DNA of 48,299 nucleotides from Alphaproteobacteria bacterium (GCA_005885285.1 VAZG01000213.1:1-48299), one strand, 5' to 3'. Positions 16,557-25,723 are shown, counted from the first letter of the stretch. Program-made: numbers and translations. Notes: generated by a model not told the origin, from the letters alone.

Positions 16557-16591
16557 GACGTGAAGAAATTTGCAAGCGAGGTCTTGCGGGC

Positions 16592-17605
16592 GTGGCTTTC
16601 CCTTCCGACAGGCTGTCCATGGTCGATGGCGAAGCGTCGCTCGCGACGCGCGCGGCGTGGCTCTATTTCGCCGCCGGGCTGACCCAGTCGGAGGTCGCAA
16701 GCCGCCTCAACATCCAGAGCACCAAGGCGCACCGCCTGATCGCGCGCGCGAGCCGCGAGGGGATGATCCGCGTCTTTGTCGAAGGTCCGGTGGCGGAATG
16801 CGTGGCGCTGGAAAACGCGTTGGCCCAGCGCTACGGGCTTGCGTTCTGCCGCGTCGCGCCGGATCTCGGCGAGGGCGACCTGCCGCTGAAGGCGTTGGCA
16901 CTCGAGGGAGCAAGCTTCCTGCGCCAGATCCTCGAACGCGGCGAGGACAAGGTCATCGGCGTTGGCCACGGACGCACGCTGGCGGCCCTCGTCGAACAGA
17001 TGCCGCAGACGCCGGCGCGCGATGTGCAGTTCGTGTCGCTGCTGGGCGGGTTGACCCGGAAATTCGCCGCCAATCCGTTCGACGTGATTCACCGCCTGGC
17101 CGAGCGCACCGGCGCCGAAGCCTTTCTGCTGCCGGTCCCGGTGTTCGCCAATTCAGTCGCCGATAGGGCTGTGTTGATGAAACAATACGGCGTTGCCGAC
17201 CTTTTCGCTCTGGCCCGCAAGGCCTCGCTGTTGCTGGTCGGCATTGGTCAGATCAGCCGCGACGGCTTCCTGGTGTCGAGCGGCATGATCAAGCCCGACG
17301 AGGTCACCGAACTGAAACGGGTCGGCGCCTGCGCCGATCTGCTCGGGCATTTCTTTGATGCCAACGGCCAAGTGCTGGACATCGATCTGTCGGCACGCGC
17401 GACCTCGATGAGCCCGGCCGATCTGAAGAAGCACCGCATCGTCGCGATCGCCGGCGGCCTCCCCAAAGCGACGGCGCTGCGCGGCGTGCTGCGCAGCGGC
17501 ATGCTGCACGGGCTGATCATCGACGAGGCGACCGCTGCTGTGCTCGCTGCCGACAAGCCGGAGGGAACATCCGGCGCGACCAGAAGAATCAAGGGATGGA
17601 AATAA
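16592..17605 (+). CDS. SorC/DeoR-like sugar-binding transcriptional regulator
   Basis: A 337-residue regulator of the SorC family, which includes EryD of rhizobial and Brucella erythritol loci. The helix-turn-helix lies near residues 24-60 (WLYFAAGLTQSEVASRLNIQ, then KAHRLIARASREGMIRV). The rest is the SorC effector domain with VIGVGHGRTLAAL, VQFVSLLGGL, ADLLGHFFDANG and a late VAIAGGLPKATALRG. The GTG at 16592 gives the listed start; an in-frame ATG at 16619 is the alternative. It lies 22 bp before the binding-protein gene and diverges from the leftward kinase operon, so it probably senses a phosphorylated pathway intermediate and controls both directions. Confidence 0.9.
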   Translation: MAFPSDRLSMVDGEASLATRAAWLYFAAGLTQSEVASRLNIQSTKAHRLIARASREGMIRVFVEGPVAECVALENALAQRYGLAFCRVAPDLGEGDLPLKALALEGASFLRQILERGEDKVIGVGHGRTLAALVEQMPQTPARDVQFVSLLGGLTRKFAANPFDVIHRLAERTGAEAFLLPVPVFANSVADRAVLMKQYGVADLFALARKASLLLVGIGQISRDGFLVSSGMIKPDEVTELKRVGACADLLGHFFDANGQVLDIDLSARATSMSPADLKKHRIVAIAGGLPKATALRGVLRSGMLHGLIIDEATAAVLAADKPEGTSGATRRIKGWK

Positions 17606-17627
17606 GTGCAAACAAGGAGATGAGTGC

Positions 17628-19067
17628 ATGTTCGATCGTGAGAAGAATCTGTTCGACTCCTACGCCGCCAAGCGCATTAGCCGGCGAGATCTGCTCGATG
17701 GTGCGGCTAAGCTCGGCATTGCCGGGGTTGCCGCCAACGCCGCCTTCGCGTCGTCGGTCTCCCGGGCGATGGCCGCGAATTTTGACTGGAAGGCCCAAAG
17801 TGGCAAGACGGTCAAGCTGCTGTTGAACAAGCATCCCTATGCCGATGCGATGATCGCGGATATCGCCGCCTTCAAGTCGCTCACCGGCATGAATGTGACC
17901 TACGATATCTTTCCGGAGGACGTCTATTTCGACAAGGTGACGGCGGCATTGTCATCGAAGTCGGACCAGTACGATGCCTTCATGACCGGCGCATACATGA
18001 CCTGGACCTATGGCCCCGCCGGCTGGACTGAGGATCTCAACGCCTACATTCACGACGCATCGAAGACGAGCCCCGACTTCAATTGGGACGACGTGCTGCC
18101 AAATCTGCGCGCCTCGACGGCATGGGACGGCGTCCCCGGCTCCGAACTCGGTTCGGGCAAAGCCAAGCAGTGGTGCATCCCGTGGGGATTCGAACTCAAC
18201 AACATCACCTACAACCGCAACATCTTCGACAAGGTCGGCGTCAAACCGCCAAAGAACCTGGATGACATGATCGAGGTAGCGGCGAAGATCACCAAGGATG
18301 CGGGCGGACCCTATGGAATTGGCGTTCGCGGCTCGCGCTCCTGGGCGACTATCCATCCGGGCTTCCTGTCCGGCTATTCCAACTTCGGACAGAAGGACTT
18401 CGTGATGGAAGGCGGCAAGCTGAAAGCCGCCATGAATACCAAGGCTTCGAAGGAGTTCCACGATAAATGGGTCAAGATGATCCAGCAATCGGGACCCAAG
18501 AACTGGTCGACTTACACCTGGTACCAAGTCGGCACCGACCTTGGTGCCGGCGCCTCCGGCATGATCTTCGACGCCGACATCCTCGGCTATTTCATGAATG
18601 GCGGCGAGAACAAGGAGAAAGGCAAGATGGGCTACGCGGCGTTCGCGGCCAATCCGGCCGCCAAGGCGCCGACGCCCAATGTGTGGATATGGTCACTCGC
18701 GCTGTCGAGCTTCTCGAAGCAGAAGGATGCAGCCTGGTTGTTCATGCAGTGGGCGGCGTCCACCGAGCACGACTTGTTCGGCGCGCGCAAAATGGACTTC
18801 GTCAACCCCGTACGTACCTCGGTGTGGAAGGACAGCCAATTCCGCGACAGGATCGCGAAGTCCTATCCAGGCTATCTCGAGCAGTACGACATCTCTTCTC
18901 CCGGCGCGAAGATCTATTTTACGGCGCAGCCCTTGTTCTTCGATCTGACCACCGAATGGGCAGCCTCGCTGCAGAAGATGGTTGCGAAGGAGGTCAGCGT
19001 CGACGAGGGACTCGACAAGCTCGCCGACAGCGTCAATCGCCAGTTGAAGTCCGCCGGACTCGGCTGA
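17628..19067 (+). CDS. Sugar/polyol ABC transporter substrate-binding protein, Tat-type leader
   Basis: A 479-residue family 1 solute-binding protein. The leader has a twin-arginine motif, KRISRRDLLDGAAKLGIAG, at residues 15-33, followed by an alanine-rich core. Export is therefore probably through Tat as a folded protein. The mature part begins KTVKLLLNKHPYADAMIADI and contains WCIPWGFELNNITYNRNIFD, the usual hinge region of large sugar-binding proteins. The start ATG has AAGGAGA 7 bases before it. It is the first importer gene after the SorC regulator and is followed by two permease genes. The set resembles rhizobial polyol or glycerol importers, but the ligand is unknown. Confidence 0.9.
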   Translation: MFDREKNLFDSYAAKRISRRDLLDGAAKLGIAGVAANAAFASSVSRAMAANFDWKAQSGKTVKLLLNKHPYADAMIADIAAFKSLTGMNVTYDIFPEDVYFDKVTAALSSKSDQYDAFMTGAYMTWTYGPAGWTEDLNAYIHDASKTSPDFNWDDVLPNLRASTAWDGVPGSELGSGKAKQWCIPWGFELNNITYNRNIFDKVGVKPPKNLDDMIEVAAKITKDAGGPYGIGVRGSRSWATIHPGFLSGYSNFGQKDFVMEGGKLKAAMNTKASKEFHDKWVKMIQQSGPKNWSTYTWYQVGTDLGAGASGMIFDADILGYFMNGGENKEKGKMGYAAFAANPAAKAPTPNVWIWSLALSSFSKQKDAAWLFMQWAASTEHDLFGARKMDFVNPVRTSVWKDSQFRDRIAKSYPGYLEQYDISSPGAKIYFTAQPLFFDLTTEWAASLQKMVAKEVSVDEGLDKLADSVNRQLKSAGLG

Positions 19068-19170
19068 TACACCGCTTGGTGCCTGTTCCTCCGCACCATG
19101 ACAGGCCGCCGGCCGGGGACGAGTTCCTTCGGGCCGGTGGCGTGCCGCGAACGCTTGAAGCTTCGTCACC

Positions 19171-20103
19171 ATGAGCATGCTGCAACTCCTTCAGGCGAAT
19201 GCGTTAGTTGGGCGCAAGGCGCGGCCGCGCGGCCGCGCGCTGCCTTATCTGTTGAGCCTGCCGGCATTGCTCGTCTGCGTGGCGATCATTGTCCCGTTTG
19301 TAGCCGCCGCAGTCTATTCGCTGCAGCGCTATCGGCTGAACCTGCCGTATTTGCGTGGTTTCATCGGCATCCAGAACTATGTCGATTTCCTTACCGATCC
19401 CGCGTTCTGGAATACGTTGCGCATCTCGCTTGTCTACACCGCGTTGACGGTCGTCATCGAGCTCCTGCTCGGTCTAGGGATAGCGCTCCTGCTGCGGCGC
19501 CCGACCCGCTTTCACAACGCGGTCTCGATCGTGCTGCTGCTGCCGCTGATGACGGCGCCTGCGATTGCCGCCTTGATGTGGAAACTCATGACCAACCCGG
19601 GATTCGGAATCCTGTCCTATCTGGTCGGTCTGTTCGGCCTCACGGATTTCAAATGGGCGTCCGATCCTTCGACCGCGCTGTTCACGGTGGTCCTCGTCGA
19701 TGTCTGGGTCTACACCCCCTTCATCATGATCTTGCTGCTTGCTGGGCTGCGGTCGCTGCCGCGCCAGCCGTTCGAGGCAGCGGCGCTCGATGGCGTCCCG
19801 GCGACCTTCGTGTTTTTCCGTATCACGCTGCCGATGCTGGCGCCGTACATCATCACGGCCTCGCTGTTCCGCCTGCTCGACTCGATCCAGCAATTCGACA
19901 TCATCTATGCGATGACGCAGGGCGGTCCGGGCGATCGGCTGATGGTGTTTCAGGTGCAGGCCTATCTCGAGTTCTTCCAGTACACGAACGTGGGCAGGTC
20001 GGCGGCGCTGTTGATGATCCTGTGGGTCATCACCAACATCCTGTCGAATATCTTCATCAAGAACTGGTTGCGGTTGCGCGCACGCGCACACAGCCAGGCG
20101 TGA
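19171..20103 (+). CDS. Sugar/polyol ABC permease (MalF/UgpA type)
   Basis: A 310-residue inner-membrane protein with six predicted helices. The first spans LPYLLSLPALLVCVAIIVPF. The cytoplasmic EAA loop reads LPRQPFEAAALDGVPATFVF, ending in FRITLPML, and docks an ATPase subunit. A gap of 103 bp after the binding-protein stop contains no gene. The longer ORF in another frame over this region is a shadow. It forms a heterodimer with the permease encoded next. Confidence 0.92.
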   Translation: MSMLQLLQANALVGRKARPRGRALPYLLSLPALLVCVAIIVPFVAAAVYSLQRYRLNLPYLRGFIGIQNYVDFLTDPAFWNTLRISLVYTALTVVIELLLGLGIALLLRRPTRFHNAVSIVLLLPLMTAPAIAALMWKLMTNPGFGILSYLVGLFGLTDFKWASDPSTALFTVVLVDVWVYTPFIMILLLAGLRSLPRQPFEAAALDGVPATFVFFRITLPMLAPYIITASLFRLLDSIQQFDIIYAMTQGGPGDRLMVFQVQAYLEFFQYTNVGRSAALLMILWVITNILSNIFIKNWLRLRARAHSQA

Positions 20104-20119
20104 GGTTCGGGGGGCGGCG

Positions 20120-20977
20120 ATGGAACATGAAAGTCTTGCTGGTCGCATTTTCCGGGGCGTGGCGCTCACGCTGATCCTTGTTTTCTTCATGTTTCCGATC
20201 GCCTGGATCCTGTTGATGTCGTTCCAGACCAACGAACAGATCCTGCGTATCCCCCCACGCCTCCTATTTGAGCCCACTCTTGCCAACTACGAGGCGCTGA
20301 TCTCGGGCCAGTTGCATACGGCCGCGGGCAATCTCGAAATCACCTTCATGCGCAATTTGTGGAACAGTCTCGTGCTGTCGAGCGGTGCGGTGGCGTTGGC
20401 GCTACTCCTGGGCGTGCCTGCGGCCTACGCCTTTGCGCGCTTCAAGTTCCGGCTCGGCGAGACCATCGCGTTCACGCTGCTCTCGTTCCGCTTCGCGCCA
20501 CCGTTGCTGGTGCTGCTGCCGCTATCGCTCTACTATCAGGAGCTCGGCCTCAACGATACCTATTTCGGCATCGTCTGGGTCTATCAGCTGATCGCGCTGC
20601 CGCTGATCCTGTGGATCGTGCGCGGTTATTTCGAGGATATCAGCCCCGACATCGAGCACGCCTATCGCCTCGCGGGCCATTCCTGGCGCGAGGCCTTCAC
20701 GCGTATTGCGGTGCCGCTCGCCGGTCCCGGCATTGCTGCCGCCGGGCTGTTGTCGTTCATCTTCTGCTGGAACAATTTCGTCTTCGCGCTGATCCTCGCC
20801 TCCGCCGACAAACAGCCGGTGACGGTCGGCGCGCTCGCCTTCGTCACGGCGTCCGGCATCCAGTACGGCCAGATCGCCGCGGCGATCGTGCTTTCGGTCA
20901 CGCCAACGCTGCTGCTCGCGCTCTACGCGCAGCGCTATCTGGTCGAGGGCCTGTCCCTCGGCGCGGTCAAGGGCTGA
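20120..20977 (+). CDS. Sugar/polyol ABC permease (MalG/UgpE type)
   Basis: A 285-residue inner-membrane protein with six hydrophobic helices. The N-terminal helix is LTLILVFFMFPIAWILLMS, followed by the periplasmic TNEQIL region typical of MalG-type subunits. The EAA-like loop is DIEHAYRLAGHSWREAFTRI, followed by AVPLAGPGIAAAG. It starts 16 bp after the first permease and is followed by the first ATPase 4 bp later, so the set is one transcription unit. Confidence 0.92.
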   Translation: MEHESLAGRIFRGVALTLILVFFMFPIAWILLMSFQTNEQILRIPPRLLFEPTLANYEALISGQLHTAAGNLEITFMRNLWNSLVLSSGAVALALLLGVPAAYAFARFKFRLGETIAFTLLSFRFAPPLLVLLPLSLYYQELGLNDTYFGIVWVYQLIALPLILWIVRGYFEDISPDIEHAYRLAGHSWREAFTRIAVPLAGPGIAAAGLLSFIFCWNNFVFALILASADKQPVTVGALAFVTASGIQYGQIAAAIVLSVTPTLLLALYAQRYLVEGLSLGAVKG

Positions 20978-20981
20978 CGCA

Positions 20982-22082
20982 ATGGCGGGACTCGAAATCA
21001 AATCCGTCACCAAGGTCTTCGGCGCGGTGCGAACCGCCGACAGCCTGTCGCTCGTCGTCGAGCCCGGCGAGATAGTCGCGGTGTTCGGGCCGTCTGGCGG
21101 CGGCAAGACGGTGCTGCTGCGGATGATCGCGGGTATGTTCGAACCTGATGAGGGCGATATCCTTGTCGGCGGCCGCTCGATCGTCGGCGCGTTGCCGGAG
21201 CGGCGCGGGATCGGGATGGCATTCCAGAATTTCGCCCTGTTTCCGCATATGACGGCGCGCGACAATATCGCAAGCGGCCTGCGGGCGAAGGGTCGGGCGG
21301 ACGCCGCTAGCCGCGTGCAGGCGATCAGCCGGCTGCTGAAGATCGAGCATGTGCTCGGCCATATGCCGCGCGAATTGTCAAATGGCCAGAAGCAGCGCAC
21401 GGCTCTGGCGCGGGCGCTGATCGGCAATCCGGACGTGCTGCTGCTCGATGACCCCCTGCGCAACGTGGACGCCAAGCTGCGTTATGAAATGCGGCTCGAG
21501 CTGCCGAGCCTTTTGCGGCGCGGCACCGCAGCGGTCCTTTACGTGACCCAGGATTATCGCGAGGCCATGGCGATTGCCGATCGCATCGCAGTCCTTGTCG
21601 GTGGCCGGCTTGAGCAGATCGCGAGCCCCGACGAGATCTATCTGAGCCCCGCGTCCGTTGCGGTTGCGCGGCTATTTGGCGATCCCAGCATCAATCTGGC
21701 GGAGACAACGCCCCTTGTCGAGCACGGCACGCTGTTTGCGGCGATCTCCGGGGCAAGGATGCCGCTCGGCATGGCTGACACGCTGCCGGCGGATCGGCCG
21801 TACTGGCTCGGCGTTCGGCCTGAGGATCTCGGCATTTCCTTTTCCGCCGGTGAAGATGCCATGCCGGCACGCGTTCTTGCGATCACGCCGATGCACGAGA
21901 AGGCGGTGCTGCTGCTCCGATTCGAGGACGGAAAGGAATGGCTGGCGGCGCTGCGGCCCGACGCGCTGAACGTTGTCGCCGACGACGCCGTGTTTGTCCG
22001 CTTTGCGCAGGAGGCTGTGCAGTTGTTCGACCGGGAAACCGGCCTTCGCGTCTCGCTGTCGCACCGGCGACAGGCGGCATGA
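20982..22082 (+). CDS. ABC transporter ATP-binding protein, degenerate catalytic residues (NBD1)
   Basis: A 366-residue MalK/UgpC-type ATPase with an N-terminal nucleotide-binding domain and a C-terminal OB-type regulatory domain. Walker A GPSGGGKT is at 36-43 and the Q-loop Gln82 is present. Three catalytic positions differ from consensus: the signature is LSNGQ (132-136), the Walker B Glu is Asp157 (LLLDDP), and the H-loop His is Gln190 (YVTQDY). It should bind ATP but hydrolyse it poorly at its own site. It is paired with a second ATPase gene 10 bp downstream, so an NBD1/NBD2 heterodimer is likely. This two-ATPase layout is known in rhizobial glycerol importers (GlpS/GlpT). Confidence 0.9.
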   Translation: MAGLEIKSVTKVFGAVRTADSLSLVVEPGEIVAVFGPSGGGKTVLLRMIAGMFEPDEGDILVGGRSIVGALPERRGIGMAFQNFALFPHMTARDNIASGLRAKGRADAASRVQAISRLLKIEHVLGHMPRELSNGQKQRTALARALIGNPDVLLLDDPLRNVDAKLRYEMRLELPSLLRRGTAAVLYVTQDYREAMAIADRIAVLVGGRLEQIASPDEIYLSPASVAVARLFGDPSINLAETTPLVEHGTLFAAISGARMPLGMADTLPADRPYWLGVRPEDLGISFSAGEDAMPARVLAITPMHEKAVLLLRFEDGKEWLAALRPDALNVVADDAVFVRFAQEAVQLFDRETGLRVSLSHRRQAA

Positions 22083-22092
22083 TCGGAGCACG

Positions 22093-23214
22093 ATGACCAT
22101 GGCAATGCTGGAGCTTCGAGGCATCGACAAGGTATATCGCAGTCACGGCCGGCCGCCGGTGCACGCCGTGCGTTCGCTCGACATGGAGGTCGAGAAAGGC
22201 GAGATCGTCGCGCTGCTGGGCTCATCGGGATGCGGCAAGACCTCGACCTTGCGCATGATCGCAGGCTTCGAGAGCGTCACCTCTGGCTCCATCGCCGTTC
22301 GCGGGCGGCGGATCGACGCGCTGCCGCCGGCCCGGCGAAAGGTCGCGATGGCCTTCGAGGGCTACTCGCTTTACCCGCCTTTGACGGTTCGCGAGAACAT
22401 CGCGTTCGCGTTGAAGTCCCGGCAGGTTTCGCGCAGCGAGGTGTCACGCCGCGTGGAAGCAATTGCCCGTTTGGTCGAGATCGAAGACATTCTGGAGAAT
22501 TATCCGCGTGTGATCTCCGGCGGACAGCAACAGCGCGTCTCGCTGGCACGCGCGCTGGTGCGCGATGCCGACCTCTATTTGCTTGACGAGCCGATGGGGC
22601 AGCTCGAGCCGCAGCTCCGCGCCGTGCTGCGCGGACGGATCAAGAGCCTGCTCGCCGAGCGCGAGATGACAGCGATCTTTGTCACCCACGACCAGACCGA
22701 GGCGAGCGCATTGGCCGATCGCATCGCGGTCATGGAAGACGGGGTCTTGCAGCAATTCGCAAGCGAGAAGGAGCTGAAGGAGCGTCCTGCCAATCTGTTC
22801 GTCGCGAGCTTTATCGGCGAGCCGCCGATGAATCTGCTGGAGACGGAGGTGAAGCGGGCCGACGGTGGTTTCCGTCTCTCGGTTGGTCCTGAGGTGGCTT
22901 TTTACATCAGCGGCGATGGCCTCGACCAGACGGCGCAGCGGGCGCTTGCGGCGGCGCCGCGTGTGCGGGTCGGCATACGGCCACAGAGGATCGCGGTCGG
23001 CGAGGGGGCCGTGCGCGTGCGCATCGTCTCCAATCAGTGGCTCGGTGATCAGTCGCATGTTGCCGGCGAATGCGCCGGTCATCTGCTGATTGCCGTCGTC
23101 CCGAACAGGGTCGCGGCGCGGCCGGGAGATGTGGTCCCGTTTGCGCTTGGGCCGCGTCACCTGAACATTTTCGGCGCGGACGGGGTCTGCATTCGCCATG
23201 CGGAGGTGTCCTGA
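22093..23214 (+). CDS. ABC transporter ATP-binding protein, second subunit (NBD2)
   Basis: A 373-residue MalK-type ATPase. Walker A GSSGCGKT is at 43-50, the signature ISGGQQQR starts at 141, Walker B YLLDEP has Asp165-Glu166, and the H-loop His199 is present (FVTHDQ). Two positions are unusual: the Q-loop Gln is Glu89 (AFEGYSLYP), and the D-loop usually read as SxLD is GQLE (169-172). The start is ATG 22093; a longer ORF runs back into the preceding gene. Because it keeps Walker B Glu and His, it should form the hydrolytic site with the signature of NBD1. It ends 2 bp before the kinase start. Confidence 0.92.
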   Translation: MTMAMLELRGIDKVYRSHGRPPVHAVRSLDMEVEKGEIVALLGSSGCGKTSTLRMIAGFESVTSGSIAVRGRRIDALPPARRKVAMAFEGYSLYPPLTVRENIAFALKSRQVSRSEVSRRVEAIARLVEIEDILENYPRVISGGQQQRVSLARALVRDADLYLLDEPMGQLEPQLRAVLRGRIKSLLAEREMTAIFVTHDQTEASALADRIAVMEDGVLQQFASEKELKERPANLFVASFIGEPPMNLLETEVKRADGGFRLSVGPEVAFYISGDGLDQTAQRALAAAPRVRVGIRPQRIAVGEGAVRVRIVSNQWLGDQSHVAGECAGHLLIAVVPNRVAARPGDVVPFALGPRHLNIFGADGVCIRHAEVS

Positions 23215-23216
23215 CG

Positions 23217-24557
23217 ATGCTCCGCGACGTGATCGTCGGCATCGATGCCGGCACTTCCTTGATTAAGACCGTGGCTTTCACGCGGGAAGGCCGGCAGCTC
23301 GGCGATTTCTCGCTGCCGAACAGCTACAGTACGTTGGCAGGAGGCCGCGTCGAGCAGGACATGACGCGCACCTGGAACGACACGGTTGCCGCGCTGCGCG
23401 GGCTTGCGGCTGTTGTGCCCGACCTTGGTCCAAGAGTGGCGGCGGTCGCGGTCACCGGGCAGGGCGACGGCACCTGGTTGATCGACGATGACGGCCGGCC
23501 GGTTGCACCGGCGCTGCTCTGGCTGGACTCACGTGCGGCTCGATTGGTCGAGGAGATTCGCGGCAGCGAGCGTAACGCGCCGCTTTATCGGTTGACCGGC
23601 TCGGGACTGAACGCCTGCCAGCAGGGACCACAATTGGCCTGGCTGCAGGCGCATGCTCCGCAGACGCTTTCGCGCGCTGCGACGGTATTCCATTGCAAGG
23701 ACTGGCTGTATTTCCTGCTCACCGGCCAGCGCGCCACGGATCCTTCGGAAGCGACCTTTACCTGCGGCGATTTCCGCAAGCGCGGTTTCGATCCCGACAC
23801 GGCACGGATGATCGGTATTTCCGATCTCGTGCGGCTTTTTCCGGAGGTGGTCGACGGGGTTGCGGTCACGCATCCGCTTGGCGCCGATGCTGCCGCTGAA
23901 ACCGGCTTGCCCCAGGGCGTGCCTGTCTCGCTCGGCTATGTCGATGTGATCTGCAACGCGCTTGGTGCAGGCCTGTACGATCCGGCACCCGATGTCGGCT
24001 GCACCATCATCGGTTCGACCGGCATGCACATGCGGCTTGCGCCCGATGTAGATGCGGTCACCCTGAACGGCGAGGCGACCGGCTACACTATGCCGTTTCC
24101 GGTGCCGGGCCATTATGCCCAGATGCAATCCAACATGGCGGCGACGCTGAATATCGACTGGCTGCTCGATCTCGCATTGGGCGTGCTCGCCGCGGAAGGC
24201 GTGACGCGCTCGCGCGCCGACCTGATCCGTAGGCTTGACCAGCAGGTGCTTGAGGCAAAACCAGGCGAGGTGCTGTTTCATCCCTTCATCTCGGATGCCG
24301 GCGAGCGCGGTCCGTTCGTCGCCCATGAGGCCTGCGCGCAGTTTTTCGGCCTGCGCTCGCATCACCGTTATTGGGATCTGATGCGGGCAGTCATGGAGGG
24401 GCTGGCATTCGCCGCGCGCGATTGTTACGCCGCGATGGGAGCTTTGCCACGTGAGGTCCGCATCACCGGCGGCGCGGCGCGCAGCCACGCTCTCACGGCC
24501 ATTCTTGGCGCGGCGCTCGAATGCAATGTCCGCGTCTGCAGCCGTGCCGAGGCCTGA
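23217..24557 (+). CDS. FGGY-family polyol/sugar kinase, C-terminally frameshifted
   Basis: A 446-residue kinase related to the xylulokinase/erythritol-kinase group. It starts VIVGIDAGTSLIKTVAF (phosphate-1) and has RVEQDMTRTWNDT, VTGQGDGTWLIDDDG, GSTGMHMR and the adenosine motif VRITGGAARSHALTAILGA near the end. The frame stops right after VCSRAEA, where FGGY kinases continue for about 75 residues (GAAGAA...). The missing tail's last part is visible in the +1 frame: DSGLVTRYARMFPTYLDG and on to a stop at 24673-24675, overlapping the next start. About 40 codons have therefore been deleted with a frameshift near 24552-24560. Part of the ATP lobe is lost, so activity is doubtful unless this is a sequencing error. 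Confidence 0.85.
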   Translation: MLRDVIVGIDAGTSLIKTVAFTREGRQLGDFSLPNSYSTLAGGRVEQDMTRTWNDTVAALRGLAAVVPDLGPRVAAVAVTGQGDGTWLIDDDGRPVAPALLWLDSRAARLVEEIRGSERNAPLYRLTGSGLNACQQGPQLAWLQAHAPQTLSRAATVFHCKDWLYFLLTGQRATDPSEATFTCGDFRKRGFDPDTARMIGISDLVRLFPEVVDGVAVTHPLGADAAAETGLPQGVPVSLGYVDVICNALGAGLYDPAPDVGCTIIGSTGMHMRLAPDVDAVTLNGEATGYTMPFPVPGHYAQMQSNMAATLNIDWLLDLALGVLAAEGVTRSRADLIRRLDQQVLEAKPGEVLFHPFISDAGERGPFVAHEACAQFFGLRSHHRYWDLMRAVMEGLAFAARDCYAAMGALPREVRITGGAARSHALTAILGAALECNVRVCSRAEA

Positions 24558-24667
24558 TTCCGGGCTGGTGACGCGTTACGCGCGTATGTTCCCGACCTAT
24601 CTCGACGGGCGGCGGGCGTCACGCCCCATCTGGAAGCAGCTCGCTGCGCTGCGCGCGGGAGGCGACC

Positions 24668-25708
24668 ATGTCTAGCTCGATTGCCATCGTCGGTGATCGC
24701 TTCATGCTGCCGTCGGTGTTCGCGGAGCGGATCTCGGCTGCATGCGGTAACGGCGTCAACATTCGCACTCTGGAGCAACCTTGGCCGGATAAACCGATGG
24801 AGCACGGCTACGCAGGCTCGCCCCTCGACGGTCTGAAGGAGTTCATGGGTCATCCGGACGAGGTCGCGGCCTTCATCGGCGACGCCGTGCTGCTTGTCAC
24901 CCATCTGGCACCGATCTCACGGCCGATGCTGGAGCGGCTGCCCGGTCTTAAATTCATTGCGGTGTCGCGCGGCGGTCCGGTCAATATCGACCTCAACGCC
25001 GCGCGCGATCACAACGTGCTGGTCGTCAATACCCCCGGTCGCAACGCCAGCGCAGTTGCGGAATTCACCATCGGCGCCATTTTGGCCGAGACGCGTCTTA
25101 TCCGCAGCGGCCACGAGGCCTTGCGCGCCGGCGAGTGGCGCGGCGACCTCTACCGGGCCGACCGCACCGGGCGCGAGCTTGGCGAAATGACCGTCGGAAT
25201 CGTCGGTTACGGCGCGATCGGCAGCCGCGTGGTGAAGCTGCTCAAGGCATTCGGCTGCAAGCTCTTGGTGGCCGATCCCTATGTTCAGCTCAGCGCCCGG
25301 GACCGCAACGATGGCGTCGAGCATGTCGCGCTCGGCGAACTGCTGGCGCGCTCCGACGTCGTCAGCCTGCACGCGCGAGTAACGCCGGAGACCACCGGCT
25401 TTATCGGCCGCGAGGCGCTGGCGCGGGTCAAGAAGGGCGCGTTCTTGATCAACACAGCGCGCGGCCCGCTGGTCGACTATGACGCGCTTTATGACGCGCT
25501 GGCATCCGGACAGCTCGGCGGCGCCACGCTCGACACCTTCGCGATCGAACCACCGCCGCGTGACTGGCCGCTGTTGCGACTGCCGAACGTGACGCTGACC
25601 CCTCATATTGCCGGCGCCTCGGTGCGTACCGTCACCGTCGCCGCCGACCAGGTCGCCGAGGAGGTTCGCCGCTTTCTGGCGGGCGAGCGGCCGCTCAATC
25701 CGTGTTGA
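24668..25708 (+). CDS. D-isomer-specific 2-hydroxyacid dehydrogenase family protein
   Basis: A 346-residue NAD(P)-dependent dehydrogenase. The nucleotide fold shows VGIVGYGAIGSRVVKLL (Gly180-x-Gly182-x-x-Gly185). The catalytic triad is complete: Arg265 in INTARGPLVD, Glu294 in FAIEPPP and His313 in TPHIAGAS. The N-terminal half is longer than in lactate or phosphoglycerate dehydrogenases. The start overlaps the original kinase tail by 8 bases, as expected for a coupled operon. Neighbouring kinase, aldolase and GlpD-like genes suggest it handles a two- or three-carbon 2-oxo or 2-hydroxy acid, for example glyoxylate from the aldehyde product. That assignment is inference. Confidence 0.88.
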   Translation: MSSSIAIVGDRFMLPSVFAERISAACGNGVNIRTLEQPWPDKPMEHGYAGSPLDGLKEFMGHPDEVAAFIGDAVLLVTHLAPISRPMLERLPGLKFIAVSRGGPVNIDLNAARDHNVLVVNTPGRNASAVAEFTIGAILAETRLIRSGHEALRAGEWRGDLYRADRTGRELGEMTVGIVGYGAIGSRVVKLLKAFGCKLLVADPYVQLSARDRNDGVEHVALGELLARSDVVSLHARVTPETTGFIGREALARVKKGAFLINTARGPLVDYDALYDALASGQLGGATLDTFAIEPPPRDWPLLRLPNVTLTPHIAGASVRTVTVAADQVAEEVRRFLAGERPLNPC

Positions 25709-25723
25709 AGAAAGGCGCCAACA

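Noticed and set aside
23217..24557. Calling the kinase eryA (erythritol kinase)
   Set aside because: It resembles that group, but no eryC, tpiB or rpiB partner is present and its C terminus is broken, so a symbol would overstate the case.
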